Origin: Solea solea
Taxonomy: Eukaryota > Chordata > Actinopteri > Pleuronectiformes > Soleidae
Direction: 5' to 3'
Assembly (NCBI RefSeq): GCF_958295425.1
Contig: NC_081147.1
Location: 5,539,290-5,603,289, forward strand
DNA: 64,000 bases
Shown: piece by piece, positions 10,930 to 22,730 of the stretch
How the letters are laid out: each line of letters begins with the position of its first letter
Numbering within the stretch: the first letter of the stretch is position 1
Program-made: the position numbers and the translations under genes
Notes under the pieces: model-generated
Databases searched by the model: none
What the model was told of the DNA's origin: nothing
What the model saw: the letters and a program-made list of their open reading frames with translations, nothing else

Positions 10930-11510
10930 GTAAGATGGTTGTACTTTCCTTGCTGCCCAACAGACTGAAAAACATTTTGGAGTACATCATACACGATGAC
11001 CAAACCTACAGCATACCAAATCGAACGGTCATGGACAACATTTTTTTTTCTTTTCAGAGATCTCCTGCATGTATGCAAGAAACATGCCATTAATGCTGGC
11101 TTTATTTCCCTAGACCAGGATAGGGAAGCCACATTAAGGGCTTTGGTTTTGGTGAGGGTTTTATATCAGTTTATTGTAGAGAGAGCCTTTTTATTTGGTA
11201 AAAGTGGGAGGTGGTCTCAGCAGCCCAATTCCAATAACAAAGGGTATCAGACAGGGAGGTCCCCTTTTCAGGACAGTTATATTCCTTAGTCCTTGAACTT
11301 TTTTTTAATTAAGTTAAGAGAGAAACTTTCTTGTATAGTTCTACCAGGTCTCTCCCATCATCCAATTCTGGTGAACTCAGCCTACGCTGATGATGTCAGT
11401 GTTTTCGTAACAGGTCAAGAAGATGTTAACTGTTTAAAAAAATACATTTCACTTCCTGGCCTCATTGGCCAGAGTGAACTGGGGGGGAAAATGAGGCTCT
11501 GCAGGTAGGC
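10930..11510 (+). pseudogene. LINE reverse transcriptase core remnant
   Basis: Coding similarity resumes near 10930 with LPNRLKNILEYIIHDDQTY and SIPNRTVMDN. It then gives INAGFISLDQDREA, the motif-A region in which the first catalytic aspartate follows L-D. About 250 bases later comes NSAYADDVSVFVTGQEDV, with the Y-x-D-D catalytic box of motif C. The sequence between is shortened and out of frame. In a working element this domain copies the LINE RNA into DNA at the nicked target. Confidence 0.8.
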
Positions 11511-11544
11511 CGGTGGATGGATAGGTGGCTCCCGGTTCTACCTG

Positions 11545-12420
11545 GAAAGCTGACATGGGGTAAAGAGGTGATGAGATCCCTAGGAGTCTACCTGTGTTTC
11601 CAGGAAAATAACTGGGAAGGTGTGGTGGAGAGGGCGCAAGCCAGACTAACCAAATGGAAATGGCTGCTACCTTAGCTTTCCTACAGGGGAAGAGTCCTGG
11701 TAGTCAATAACTTGGTTGCGGTTGAGGCATAAACTAATGGTCCCTCCTCCGGGGGGCTTGGTGAGCCAGATCCACCAAGCCCTCTGGTCAGGGAGACCCT
11801 GGTTGAAGTCCACAATGCTTTCTCTCCCGGTCCACAAAAGGGGACAAGGCCTGATGGACATTCAAGCACAGGTTACAGCTTTTAGACTGCAAAGGGCAAA
11901 GAAAATCCTATACAGTCTTGGGCTGACCTGGCTGGACACTGCTTGTGTATTACTAAGAAGAGCTGGAGAGCTAGGACTTGACAAATATTTGTTCTTGCTA
12001 GACATGACCAAAGAGACCTAACTGGACTGTCTCCATTCTACCGCTCGGTATTGTTGGCCTGGCAGGTATTTAAATCCACAGCCTGTATCAAGTTGGGTCA
12101 TCTTCTAAAGAAACCTACCCCTCAACTGTCTGAAAAACTTGGCGTCAAATTCAGCAGGCTCCCGGAGGCTCCTTGAGGCCTGCCCTCAGAGAGTTTGCTG
12201 AAAATCAAGCTCTGTCTGGCATCACAGGACGTTGACATGGACTCTCCACTGAAGGGCTGTTGGCGGTCCCTATACAAAGCCCCCATTGAAAAACGGATGG
12301 GTGACTTCCAGTGGATGATTGTGCACAGGGCCATAGCTACGACAAGGTATCCGGCAAGCTTCGCTCCGGACACTGGAGAGGGCACATTCTGCCTGCAGAC
12401 AGAGTCGCTACAGCATTAAA
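11545..12420 (+). pseudogene. LINE ORF2 C-terminal region remnant
   Basis: Frames in order include GKEVMRSLGVYL, ERAQARLTKWKWLLP, LSYRGRVLVVNNLVA, then HKRGQGLMDIQAQ, AFRLQRAKKILY and finally SPLKGCWRSLYKAPIEKRMG and DFQWMIVHRAIATTRYPASF. This is the thumb and linker region of the LINE protein after the Y-x-D-D box. Frame changes occur between the blocks. The similarity ends near 12420, where AT-rich unique DNA begins. Confidence 0.7.
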
Positions 12421-12429
12421 CCAAAGAGT

Positions 12430-15400
12430 GAGCTGAAAGCATCTGAAATGCTCAGAGGAGCCGAGGGGAAATGCACCTTCACATATTTTACATTACTCAG
12501 TGGCTTATGTTCCATTATAAATACAACTGAAAAATGATACACCCCATTAAGGAGATATAAATGTTAAATCAACGTACACAGTTAGTTAGATAAACTTCTA
12601 ATGGCATAACTTTTGTGACAAATTAGGTCGTTAAAAAGAAAGAAAGTTTGTAGAGACTTATTTAGAGAGTATTTAAGAACAGCCAGGAAGGAATAGCAAT
12701 GAGAAGGAACCTTCAATTCAGTCCTGTCAAATCTTTAAGATTATATGTGAAATGGGCAATCATTTATCCATGCACACTTAAATCTACAAATGCCATCATG
12801 GAGGACTGATAATAGAAAACAAAGAAACACGTTTAACCATTACAAAAACGATCTCAGGATAAAAGGCTAAAAATATAATTTGAATAAAATGTCAGAAAAA
12901 TATTATTAATAACAACTAAGTGTTAGACAAATAAGTACATTTAGAAAACTGTAACTTCTATAATTAAATGACTATACTAAAATTAGATGTATCTAAAATA
13001 TTTAGATACAATTTATATATATATTAAAAATGTTCTTTAATGGGGCCTCATTTGTTCCCCCATCATCATCAGTTACACATAATTGGCATATGGCAGTTAT
13101 GGCAACTGGTCATATGGCAACTGGTATACATAAAATACAAATACTGTATTATTGAAGACGCAGAATTTGTCTAATATTCTCAATTCCTGAACTTGGATTG
13201 AAGATGAGTATCTTTTTTTTTCATTTAAATTTTGAATCCAACCAGTCTTGCTCTCACTCTGTCTCCTATTACTCTGCTGAGACATTCAATGATGTTGGAA
13301 CATTTTTGTAGCCCGAGGCCAGCCATCTCCAAGGCCTCTGCCTGCAGTCAGCCCTTGAGTATTTCAGCCAAAAAAAAACATCTTTCGTGTTGAAGCTCCT
13401 GTTAAAGCACATACGTGGACTCCTCCAGAAGTTTAAAGATTTTCAAATACTTCACTACATATTTAACAAATCCATCCATGTTTTTAAAGTAGTTTTGAGT
13501 TATTCTCCTTTTTCTTAAAAGCATATCCTTTTTTTATAAAAATTAAATAAAACTGGAGCAATCTCCTTCAACCTGCAGTAATGATCCAAGTGATGCGGCT
13601 TATGAATAAGAACTTAATTTCTGTAGCTGTGATATCTATTCAATAATGCCTTTATATGGACTGACAATGTGAAGAGGGAGGAATTATCTAACTCTGAAGG
13701 TTGCTCTGAAGGCAAGTTTAACCATGAACCAGTTAACACACTTTTTCACGGTTCACGGTTAAATTAACTCTATTTAACTTTGGGTGCTGTCACTGTAGCA
13801 AACACACTTCAGTGAAAGAAAATGTTTCATGACTTTTCATCTGAGCTCAGTTATTAAGACTCTCATTGTCATTAAATTAAACACCGTGTTTACAGTGTTC
13901 AAACCCACTCACCAAATGAACAGGGTGCAAGGACAGAGGTTTAGCTGCCATTTCTTGATTTATTTTATATTCAAAGCATACATTCTGATCTATTCCAGAA
14001 CATCATGTCCATTATCCTCCAGTATGTTATGCACATCATCTAGGACGAGCATATTCTACGCAATATTACACAGAATTTTTCATGAAAGTAAATACAAGTT
14101 TGAAAAGATTGCACATTTTCTCCCCTGATGTATTTATTTATTATTAATAATACTATGATTTTATTTTAACTTATTTTATTTGTTCTGTACAGCACTTTGG
14201 TCACTGAAATCTGTGACCAAAGACCATGCTTATATAGGTTTAGACTGTCCTGTCTCTCTGCGTCCTCATCTTGCAGGTTGCAGGATCTGGATCCAGTTTT
14301 GAGGCTACTATTATTATTATCATACATATCATTATCATTATTGTTATGCTATAATTAAAGATGATATCAGTATTTTTTTTTATCAACAATATCTGCTACT
14401 GCTTGTATAATGACATTGTAGTTCTATAAACATGTCATCACTGACTCAGAACTGTCCTGTATAAACCTATAACTTGAATCAAGTGATACATCCTTTTTTT
14501 CAGAGCATAGCAAGTAGTCCATCTTTCCCTCTTTTATCTTTGTTCAGTCTTACTTGCTCTAGCTTCCTCTGGAAGTGCACACATACAGCAAGTTTCCTCC
14601 TTTTTCCATAACACACCCATTTCCATATAGACAAGCCCTGAATTTCCAAGAGGATCCATTCAGTGTGTATCAGATTTTCTCAAGCTCTATGCTTTTAGAA
14701 CTTTCCTTTAACCATAGAGTGTGGGTAGTCGATATTTCCATCTCATTATGAGGCATTGAGCAAGCAAGGTCACCAAAGCTACCATATCTAGGTAAAGGTA
14801 AATGTATTAGGCATAGGACAAGGTTGTATATTGTACAAATTGAAATCCAATAATTGTACTTTTTTTTTCAATTAGCTTTTGCAATTTATTTCATTTATGT
14901 GTTCATGACTAAATGCAATTATCACATATCCGTCCAGAATTAAAGTAAAAACTAAAGTTTCATTGCTTTATTTAAGCAAATTCATCAGCCAGGTACGAAC
15001 ACGCAGTTGTTTGAATGAGGTGTAAAAAAAAGCGGCGATCAAACCTCACCTAAATTACTGAAAACTTCTCAAAAAATGTTTTTTTCAAAACTATTATTCC
15101 AGCATTAAAGCCTTTTTAAGTGGGTGAAAGTGCGTATGATTATTGCTACGCACGAAACCCACTGCACAGTTTCAGTGATGCAATGTTAACTTGTCTGCAC
15201 GCTTTGACCTCCCATGTTCTCCGAGGAGTTCAAAACCTGTTGTTCACACTGACTCGACTGCCACAGGATATGTTGCTGTGTCTGAGCAAAACACAGAGCG
15301 CCTGCAGAGAGACCTCAGGCTGAAAATATGTCAACAATTGTGATTTGCATAAAAATAAATAAATAAATAAAGATAAAAGGTTGTAGGACACAGATGCGAA

Positions 15401-15680
15401 ATGAACAAGTGTCTATTACAGATGCACTCAATCTGCAGGGAGATCTTTATCTGAAAACAAGCATCAGGTACAAGGCTACTACAGTCTTTACTGGATGTTA
15501 CTGAACCTACGATGGAACAATGGAAGTGTGTCGATCACACAGTGCTTCAGGTTTTAACAGTGTTCCAAGCGGGTCATGCCTGTGCATATTGTTTATTCCT
15601 TCTTGAACAGTTGGTGTGAGGTGTGAATGTGCATGTATGGGACACATTCATATGTACAGAAGGAGCACTCTCGCCTGCAT
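12430..15680. other. Long AT-rich stretch, no gene seen
   Basis: No supported coding region. An AATAAATAAATAAATAAAG run lies at 15352-15371. Frames at 13829-14128 and 15120-15323 are unremarkable. A TTCTGTACAGCACTTTGG motif near 14184 resembles the tail of several fish retroposons but is too short to call. Confidence 0.5.
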
Positions 15681-15685
15681 GGTTT

Positions 15686-15895
15686 GCATGCTCTTCCCGT
15701 GTGTGCTTGGGTTATTTTCTCCAGGTTCTCCAGTTTCCTCCCACAGTCCAAAAACATGCAATATGGACACTCTAAATTGACCGCAGGTGTGGGTGTGAGG
15801 GTGAATGGTTGTTTGTCTCTACATGTGGCCCTGTGATGGACTAGCAAACTGTCCAGGGTGTACCCCACCTTTTGACCTATGTCAGCTGTGATTGA
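15686..15895 (+). repeat. Widespread teleost interspersed repeat, copy 1
   Basis: The block contains the run CTCCTCCCACAGTCCAAAAAC-like text (CTCCCACAGTCCAAAAACAT), GGACACTCTAAATTGACCGC, GGCCCTGTGATGGACTAGCA and CTGTCCAGGGTGTACCCC. This is a very common fish repeat. Fragments of the same family occur on the minus strand at 42596-42690 and 47705-47835. I do not know its element class with certainty. Confidence 0.7.
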
Positions 15896-15969
15896 CCCAC
15901 TCTTTCACATGTTGTGTTCCCACTAGCCACACAGCAGGCTTCCCTCACCATCCTTTGATGTGTATGTGT

Positions 15970-15983
15970 GTTACCGAGGCAAC
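15970..15983 (+). promoter_or_regulatory. X-box-like (RFX) motif
   Basis: GTTACCGAGGCAAC matches the imperfect inverted-repeat consensus bound by RFX factors (GTNRCC, short spacer, RGYAAC) at every constrained position. There is no neighbouring promoter or gene, so a regulatory role is only possible, and a 14-base match is not rare in 64 kb. Confidence 0.25.
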
Positions 15984-15989
15984 CGTGGT

Positions 15990-18980
15990 GGTGGCCACCA
16001 AATTTACAGTCCCTGACTATCTAAAGCCGGCTGACTACAGTGCACAAGCACACATTAAATAGGGCCCAAAATAAATCAAATTCAAACAAAATTGTGCCTT
16101 TAGGAGATCCTTCTTGAGAAATAAGGTTTGCACTTCTCCTTTAAGGGAAGAAAATGAAAGTCTTTGCATTTTTGTTTATACAACCAATACGTAATTATGG
16201 GGAAATTATGATGTTGCCGTTCCCCCTCTTGTCATCTTTGTCATCGTTGTCTCCTTCCTCGTCGCGTGTTTAGAGTTTGTACACAGTACGCAAGTTTAAT
16301 CCACATCATCTTTTTGACTTATCACTATTGCAGCGTCACAGCACCACATACAGGCCCTGCATTAATTTTCAGGGGTTTCATGTATTTACATTTTAGGAAT
16401 GGAAAAGAAGATTGTATCGGGAACGTTCTGAAAGACCCTCCAGGATTGTCCAGAAAATTGCAAAACTCCCTGGCGACTGTTGAAATGAGGCTGAAAATTG
16501 CATTTACACTTCACAACTTTCAGAGTCATAGGAGTGTTGTAAATTTCACACACCACAACTTGTTGCCTTATGATCAGGAGTCTAAGCGTAATTGTGATTT
16601 TACTGGCGATGGTCCACACGATGACTGACCGAGGGCTCCTTCAAGTAGCGTTTTGTCTCCAAACCACATTTGATCTTGAAATCACACATGGATGACACAT
16701 GCCACATAATTTCACATGAGGTTAACTTACTGAGGCTCAATTTTCTTGTCTCCACGTTGACTGAAGATGTTTTCTTGTTGCTTTTGGGACATCAGTTATT
16801 GACAAACATTAAGCTAAAATGACTATTCTGAATATAAATATTCAATGAGTACTTTTAATATTGGAAATATACTATCATCTCTTTAAACATGGTACCTGCT
16901 CTTGAGCATTTATGATGCTCTGATTTTCTTCTTGACAGATTTCTGAGCTTTATTTCTGTAGCAGACCCACATACGGTATTTCATGATTGTGAAATTTAGA
17001 AATGGTCATTAGGAAATAGTGAATGGAAATGTATATAAAATTTATAAAAATTTCCCCACGGCTCCAGCAAAAGCAAGTGTGTAGCCTACCTCCCTGGCCT
17101 TTCCTCTTGAAGTCAGCTGGACTCCTGTTATCGCCACACATGCACCGCACACACACACACACACTATTCTCTCTATAATGAGACTGCATGCTCATGTGTG
17201 ACACACATGACTATACGTCCATGTATACACACAGAAAAGGGTTGGGCATGCATGCAATTAGCACATGAACATATGCATGCGCACAGAGACACAGAGGGAG
17301 AGGGGAGAGCGACATTTAACAAGCTTCCCCTCAGTGCTCTTTATTCTGGCTCCCAGGAGACCTGCAGAGGGATAAAAAGCTAATGGACAATACTCTGGAG
17401 GAGGTAGTGATAGACTTATTTAACAAGGAAGCTGCTTAATAACACACATATATTCATCAGCTTGGGAGATTATAGCAGGTGTGTGTGTGCGTGTGAGAGA
17501 GAGCGAAAGTATACGCATCTGCCAGTTAAAATTTCCTGTGTCATACATATACATGAGTGAGTGCAGTCATTGAAAAGCCCCCCCTTGCTTCGCTTTCAAT
17601 AAATAGTTGATTGTGAAATATAGGATTGTGTAGCTCTAATGGAATTAATTAAACTCAATGTATCTTTAAAATGCTAACTTAAGTCAAATTTGAAATTCAT
17701 GAAAATCCTTCCCCAGGGAGTTCATATTTTTAACTCGAATGTACAAGACACTGATGTGTGTAAAGGCCATCACTGTAGCTGGACATGGGTAAACATTTCT
17801 ACACATACATTTATGTACATAAACTATACATTGCATTCCCATCAATTAAAAAAAAAAATGTTGTATACAGAATTGATGGTTTACTAGTTTACCAGTTAAT
17901 CACTAGATCATCTAGGAAGGGCTGCACAATATTAGGAAATAATGCAAATGTTGAATACTGATCACAAAATCACTTTAAAAATGTGTATTAAAGTACAACA
18001 TAATATTGTGTAATAATACATATTTTACTGAATGCCATTCTTGTGACCTTGTCTTTATTTATTTATGTATCCATTTATGTATTCATTATTTTATATATAG
18101 CCACCCTTATCATGACCTTTACATTGACAGTTATTATTTTACACTTGTAAACCTTCGTCCTCAATTGCTTTATTTATTTATTTTCATATTTTATAACCAT
18201 TGTCACTGTACTCATATTCCTTACTACTTTTGTTTGTTTCTCGTCTATCATCTTGTGTAGGTGTTATTAATCAGGCACTTTGTAAAAATACATTTAATTC
18301 GTAATCTGCCCATATGGATTCAAAACTATTTGTCAACAATCTTTTCATCCTCTGGTTTAGGCAGGATAAGTGGTAGTGGTTCAATAAAATAGTTATATTT
18401 TGGGCATTTTTTTACAACAACGTTAATCCATCTTTAGTTTTGAGAAACATTTATCTCCCTTTAAGACTCCGCAACTTGTGGGTGTGCAGTGCTGTGTCCA
18501 CAGGAGAGACAGAGTACAAATAAAGGAAGGGACGGTAGAACATGCTACAAAAACACACCAAACTGAAATAAAAAAAGGGTTCCTCCAAAGGAATGCTAGC
18601 GGAAACACCTTGCCTGTTGATATAAATGACTGTGTCAAAGTTTATCAGTGGTGCTTGTTAATTTAGCAGCAGGGGTGCTCAGCATGGCACTCACAGCAGG
18701 GGATGTTGCGCTGTTCTCAGAGTGGAAACTGTTCAGGTAGTTGTTTGCGAAACACATGTCCCACACGTTGCAATGACAGTAAATCGTCTTTTTGAGCTGC
18801 CCTACTAGAAATATTAGTCTACATTCTATCAAGCCACACGGTTGATCAGTGGCTAGCACTCATGTGGAGGATCAACACCCATATTAATACAGAGCATATG
18901 CACATTTACTATTACTAATTTTACATAATATCCATTCTTACACTGCCAGCACAGCCATCAGGAACAAGGGTTAAGTGTTT
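15990..18980. other. No gene seen; short microsatellites
   Basis: Short CA/GT runs lie near 17152-17165 and 17477-17495. An AGGGCTGCACAATATT motif near 17918 is reminiscent of a common miniature-element end. No protein or RNA gene is supported. Confidence 0.5.
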
Positions 18981-18984
18981 TGAC

Positions 18985-19066
18985 ACATCAGCTTGAAAAC
19001 AAGCAGAGCCAAGAATCAAACCCACATCCTAAAGGTGACTCGATCTACCACTGAGCTGCTCACACT
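18985..19066 (-). repeat. tRNA-derived SINE head or tRNA-like relic
   Basis: On the minus strand the sequence contains GAGCAGCTCAGTGGTAGA, which resembles the polymerase III A box and D-arm. About 30 bases later it has GTGGGTTTGATTCTTGG, which resembles the B box and T-arm. The spacing fits a tRNA-like body, but the acceptor stem does not pair well and no anticodon arm is convincing. It is best read as a SINE head or decayed tRNA copy, not a functional tRNA gene. Confidence 0.6.
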
Positions 19067-19637
19067 ACAAAAGTGAGAAAGCTCCGGATGTCACATGACT
19101 TTGTTTGAGTATGCCACATACGACTGAAATGCTCTCTCACGTAGTGGTGAGTGACAATATACTCTAGACTACATCGATTATATAGTATAGTAGTTTCAAT
19201 AGCATTAGTAATAATTTACTTTATTGTGAGTTTGTATGCAGCCCCATATAGTATATATATTTTAATTTTAATAGTTTATATTTAGAGAATGTTGTTGTTG
19301 TCGTTGTTATGCACCAACAATACCGGAACAAATTCCTTGTATGTGTAAAATCGTATTTGGCAAAAACAAAACAATACATTTTATTACAAAACAATACAAA
19401 ATGAATATTGAGCAGAATTTAGTTCAGCCTTTTGTAAAGTACTCCGTAAAGCCTCTCTTGACTTTAATAGCTGGAGTCTTTTATTTGCGGTGACTCAATA
19501 CATTGCAGAGTACTAGCAAAAAAAGGTACGGTTTGGATTTGAAAAACAAATAGAATAAAACAGAGATTCATTGTCGTCCTCAGCAGGATTGCATGAAAAT
19601 CCAGTGTAAAGTCTTCATGTTTCCCTTAATATTATAT
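19067..19637. other. No gene seen
   Basis: AT-rich DNA with no recognised repeat or coding region. Confidence 0.5.
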
Positions 19638-20251
19638 GAGAGCGTTTCAGTTTTGTGTGTGTGAGAGCGGTTCAGTAGTGTGTCTGTGAGAGCGTTTCAG
19701 TAGTGTGTGTGTGAGAGTGGATCAGTAGTGTGTGTGTGAGAGCGTTTCAGTAGTGTGTGTGAGAGCGTTTCAGTAGTGTGTGTGTGAGAGCGGTTCAGTA
19801 GTGTGTGTGTGAGAGTGGATCAGTAGTGTGTGTGTGAGAGCGTTTCAGTAGTGTGTGTGTGAGAGCGTTTCAGTAGTGTGTGTGTGAGAGCGGTTCAGTA
19901 GTGTGTGTGAGAGCGTTTCAGTAGTGTGTGTGTGAGAGCGTTTCAGTAGTGTGTGTGTGAGAGCGGTTCAGTAGTGTGTGTGAGAGCGTTTCAGTAGTGT
20001 GTGTGTGAGAGTGGATCAGTAGTGTGTGTGTGTGAGAGCGGTTCAGTAGTGTGTGTGAGAGCGGTTCAGTAGTGTGTGTGTGTGAGAGCGCTTCAGTAGT
20101 GTGTGTGTGAGAGCGCTTCAGTAGTGTGTGTGTGTGAGAGCGCTTCAGTAGTGTGTGTGTGTGAGAACGGTTCAGTGGTGTGTGTGTGTGAGAGCGGTTC
20201 AGTAGTGTGTGTGAATATGTGTGAGTGTTTCAGTTGTGTGTGAGTGTTTCA
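19638..20251 (+). repeat. Minisatellite, about 25 units of 23-27 bp
   Basis: The unit is a variable GT run followed by GAGAGCGKTTCAGTAGT. About 23 well-formed and two degenerate copies run head to tail. Four core variants are interspersed: GCGTTTCAG, GCGGTTCAG, GTGGATCAG and GCGCTTCAG. GCGTTTCAG and GCGGTTCAG recur throughout most of the array, GTGGATCAG recurs three times, and GCGCTTCAG forms a run of three near the right end. The unit length varies mainly through the number of GT dinucleotides. Confidence 0.95.
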
Positions 20252-22530
20252 CTAATAATGTCCCACACGGCCCCTTCTAGACAATGCTCTGTAAGAGCTC
20301 ACTGTAATTGAAAAAGACTTACATTTATTTTTCATCCTGATGCAATATGGATGCACCCAGAAAAACACAAGCATCGCAATTAAAGCACATTGCACCAACG
20401 TTGCTTTTGTGTGTCTGTTGTGTCTCTCAATTTGACTTCAGATAAGATCAAATAAACACACCCCACACACCATGAACTGTCACACTATACCCAGCTCCTC
20501 TCTGACACAAGCACAGCAGTGACACAGACTGTTCTGTCTGCAAGTGGCATTTCCGAACAAACCACAGACGCCCTGAGGAATCAATAACAGCTCAAATGAT
20601 CCTCAGATACAGTGGACAATGCCACATTCCAGCATGTACACAGTCTGCGACTGAATAACTCCAACATGGTGAAATATGAACACCACAGACGCTGACTCAG
20701 AGATTAATATCTACTGAGATGCCCCCAATCCCAATCCGAAGTAGACTCATAACAAAGTAATTGGACAGTCACACCAAGAGAAGCACATCACTGTCTCTGT
20801 TCTGTAACAATTGTTGAATCCAATAATCCATGTAATATACAAATCCCTCCACCTCTGTCCTTTGCACAAACTGTCACTTTTCACACCAAATTCATCCATA
20901 ACGTTGCAAATGGCTCTTAAATGTGTCAACTGGCTATAAACTAAATTGCGACAAATAAATATACCTTGAACCTAATATGTTTTGTTTTATTCTAATATGT
21001 TCTACCACCTTGTAAAGCTACAGTATATCTTGACTTGCATTTAATTTTTTTGTACATGTATATTTTCCCTTAGATTAATATCCCAGTTCTATCCCACTAT
21101 TACATTACTACACTGAAACTATCCCTCTCCCCTCTCTCTGCATTTTGATCTGTATTATTTATGATATATGGCATATAATGCATCTAACTGTCCTAACCAC
21201 ACCACAATCCATAAATTACCCTTAGTACATGTCATCCTGTGTCGGAATTAGGGCTGTAAAGGGGCAAAAGTTCCTGTAAATTTCAAATTTCAACTTTATT
21301 TGCATCAAATCTGATTATTTTAGCCAATATAATGCTACAATATATTATTTAGCAGTTATTTTATTTTATGATACTAATCTTCAATAAACTTTTCCCAAAT
21401 GCCGTAGGGAACTATGGTGACACGGACAGACCAGAAAGGCTGCTGTAGAGAAGTGGTGGTGCAAAATCCTCAAGCACTTACCGTAAAGTATATAAAATAC
21501 TTATTCTAAGGCTGTAAAAGCCAAATGACTTTACGCTAATAATAATATTGTTACGGGTAGAATATTCAAGTTTTGCTAAAATCTCCCTCTGAAATGTTAC
21601 ACACTGAACATTTACATTCAGAAAATAGGTGAGGGTTTAAGTCGGATGAAATAATTTACAGACAAAGACAATGTTTACTACAAAGGGTATATCACACAAC
21701 TTTATACAGTGTAGGCTATTTATGGGTGCACACACCTGAAGTGCATTGGAGTGTCAAGTACCAATTGTAAACATGCAGTGTGGCTTATACATAAACTACC
21801 CACATGTTGATGTTGTACTGAAACAAACAATATGCAGATCCAACTTTGAGCAAGCACATGTGCACATAAAATTACTATTATGAGAAACAATACAAATTAC
21901 AGCACAAATAAATTTCATATTTTTTTCCACATCCATTTATAACTATTCTGATTGACCCCATCGTAATAAGAGGCAATTTCAAAACAATTATTCACATAAC
22001 TAATATTGCAACATCACCATACCTGGTCATACACCCCAGAATCATTTTAGCAAATCATGTTGATTCAAATTTTGTTCTCACCAATCTGGCCACACACTGA
22101 CAAACATCAAAAAGTTCAGACACATAGATACACCCACATACTGTAAGCTTATGTTATGTAACAGGTACATGGAACAGAAGCAGTCTGCATAAACCTCCGA
22201 TTTAACACATCCCTGGTGGAAAAACACAGACTGACAGTTATACGAATCTGGGCATCATTCACAGAAATGAATGAGTCCCCAGAGTCATTACCAACTCTAC
22301 TGCAGGAGATTGCCATTTTCCATTTTCGAAAGAGGCTGAGCTGAAATTGGAAAACATCTTAAAAAACTATTTATGCAACTATCCCATGTGTCACACATAC
22401 TGATTTATGACAGTATAAATTCAATCCTTGGTACACAGACTCTGGCAAAATCAACCATAACAACAAATGCGGTAAAACTTAAAAAAAAAAAAAAAGCACT
22501 CATAGCCGATTTACCAGAAAGCCTTGTGTC
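20252..22530. other. No gene seen
   Basis: AT-rich DNA with short frames only. I see no repeat with clear edges and no RNA gene. Confidence 0.5.
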
Positions 22531-22533
22531 CAT

Positions 22534-22730
22534 GTGGGCCTCATAAGGGTTATATTCTGGCTGACAATATGGGTCACAGGTGGGTTTGTCTGTGGTTTCC
22601 ACTACACAGCCTCACTTAGTATCCTTTTGCACACTAAGTACTAAGTGGGTACTAAGTGGGCATATCATGCTAGTTCCATATTGTTTAACATGGGTCACAT
22701 GTGGGGCCGCCATGGAAACCACAGACAAAG
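22534..22730. repeat. Inverted repeat region
   Basis: TTTGTCTGTGGTTTCCA at 22585-22601 is exactly repeated in reverse complement at 22713-22729. The enclosed 111 bases include ACTAAGTACTAAGTGGGTACTAAGTGGG-type short tandem units and two copies of ATGGGTCACA. It may be a decayed foldback element. No target duplication is evident. Confidence 0.6.

Larger units (their letters stand above)
9440..12420 (+). mobile_element. Degenerate Tx1/L1-type LINE, ORF1 to ORF2 end
   Basis: The pieces occur in the order of a Tx1-like LINE. An ORF1 remnant includes SGVPPFIPNKALLQELQRF. An apurinic-type endonuclease starts at 10063 with VKVGSLNTHGGRDQHKR and continues with FLQETHSD, LGGDWN and VDAWRVKHPLDR. The reverse transcriptase includes NRLKN, IIHDDQTYSIPNRT, GFISLDQDREA and the catalytic box YADDVSVFV. 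A C-terminal region runs from SLGVYL to WRSLYKAPIEKRMGDFQWM. Many stops and frameshifts, plus a gap between the endonuclease and reverse transcriptase parts, show it is inactive. Placing it in Tx1/L1 rather than another apurinic-endonuclease clade is based on the endonuclease and ORF1 wording. The 3' UTR and tail are not recognisable. Confidence 0.8.

Noticed and set aside
18985..19066. Functional tRNA gene
   Set aside because: A- and B-box-like motifs are present, but the acceptor stem does not pair and no clear anticodon loop exists.
19638..20251. CRISPR array
   Set aside because: Units are contiguous and GT-rich with no unique spacers. This is a eukaryotic minisatellite.
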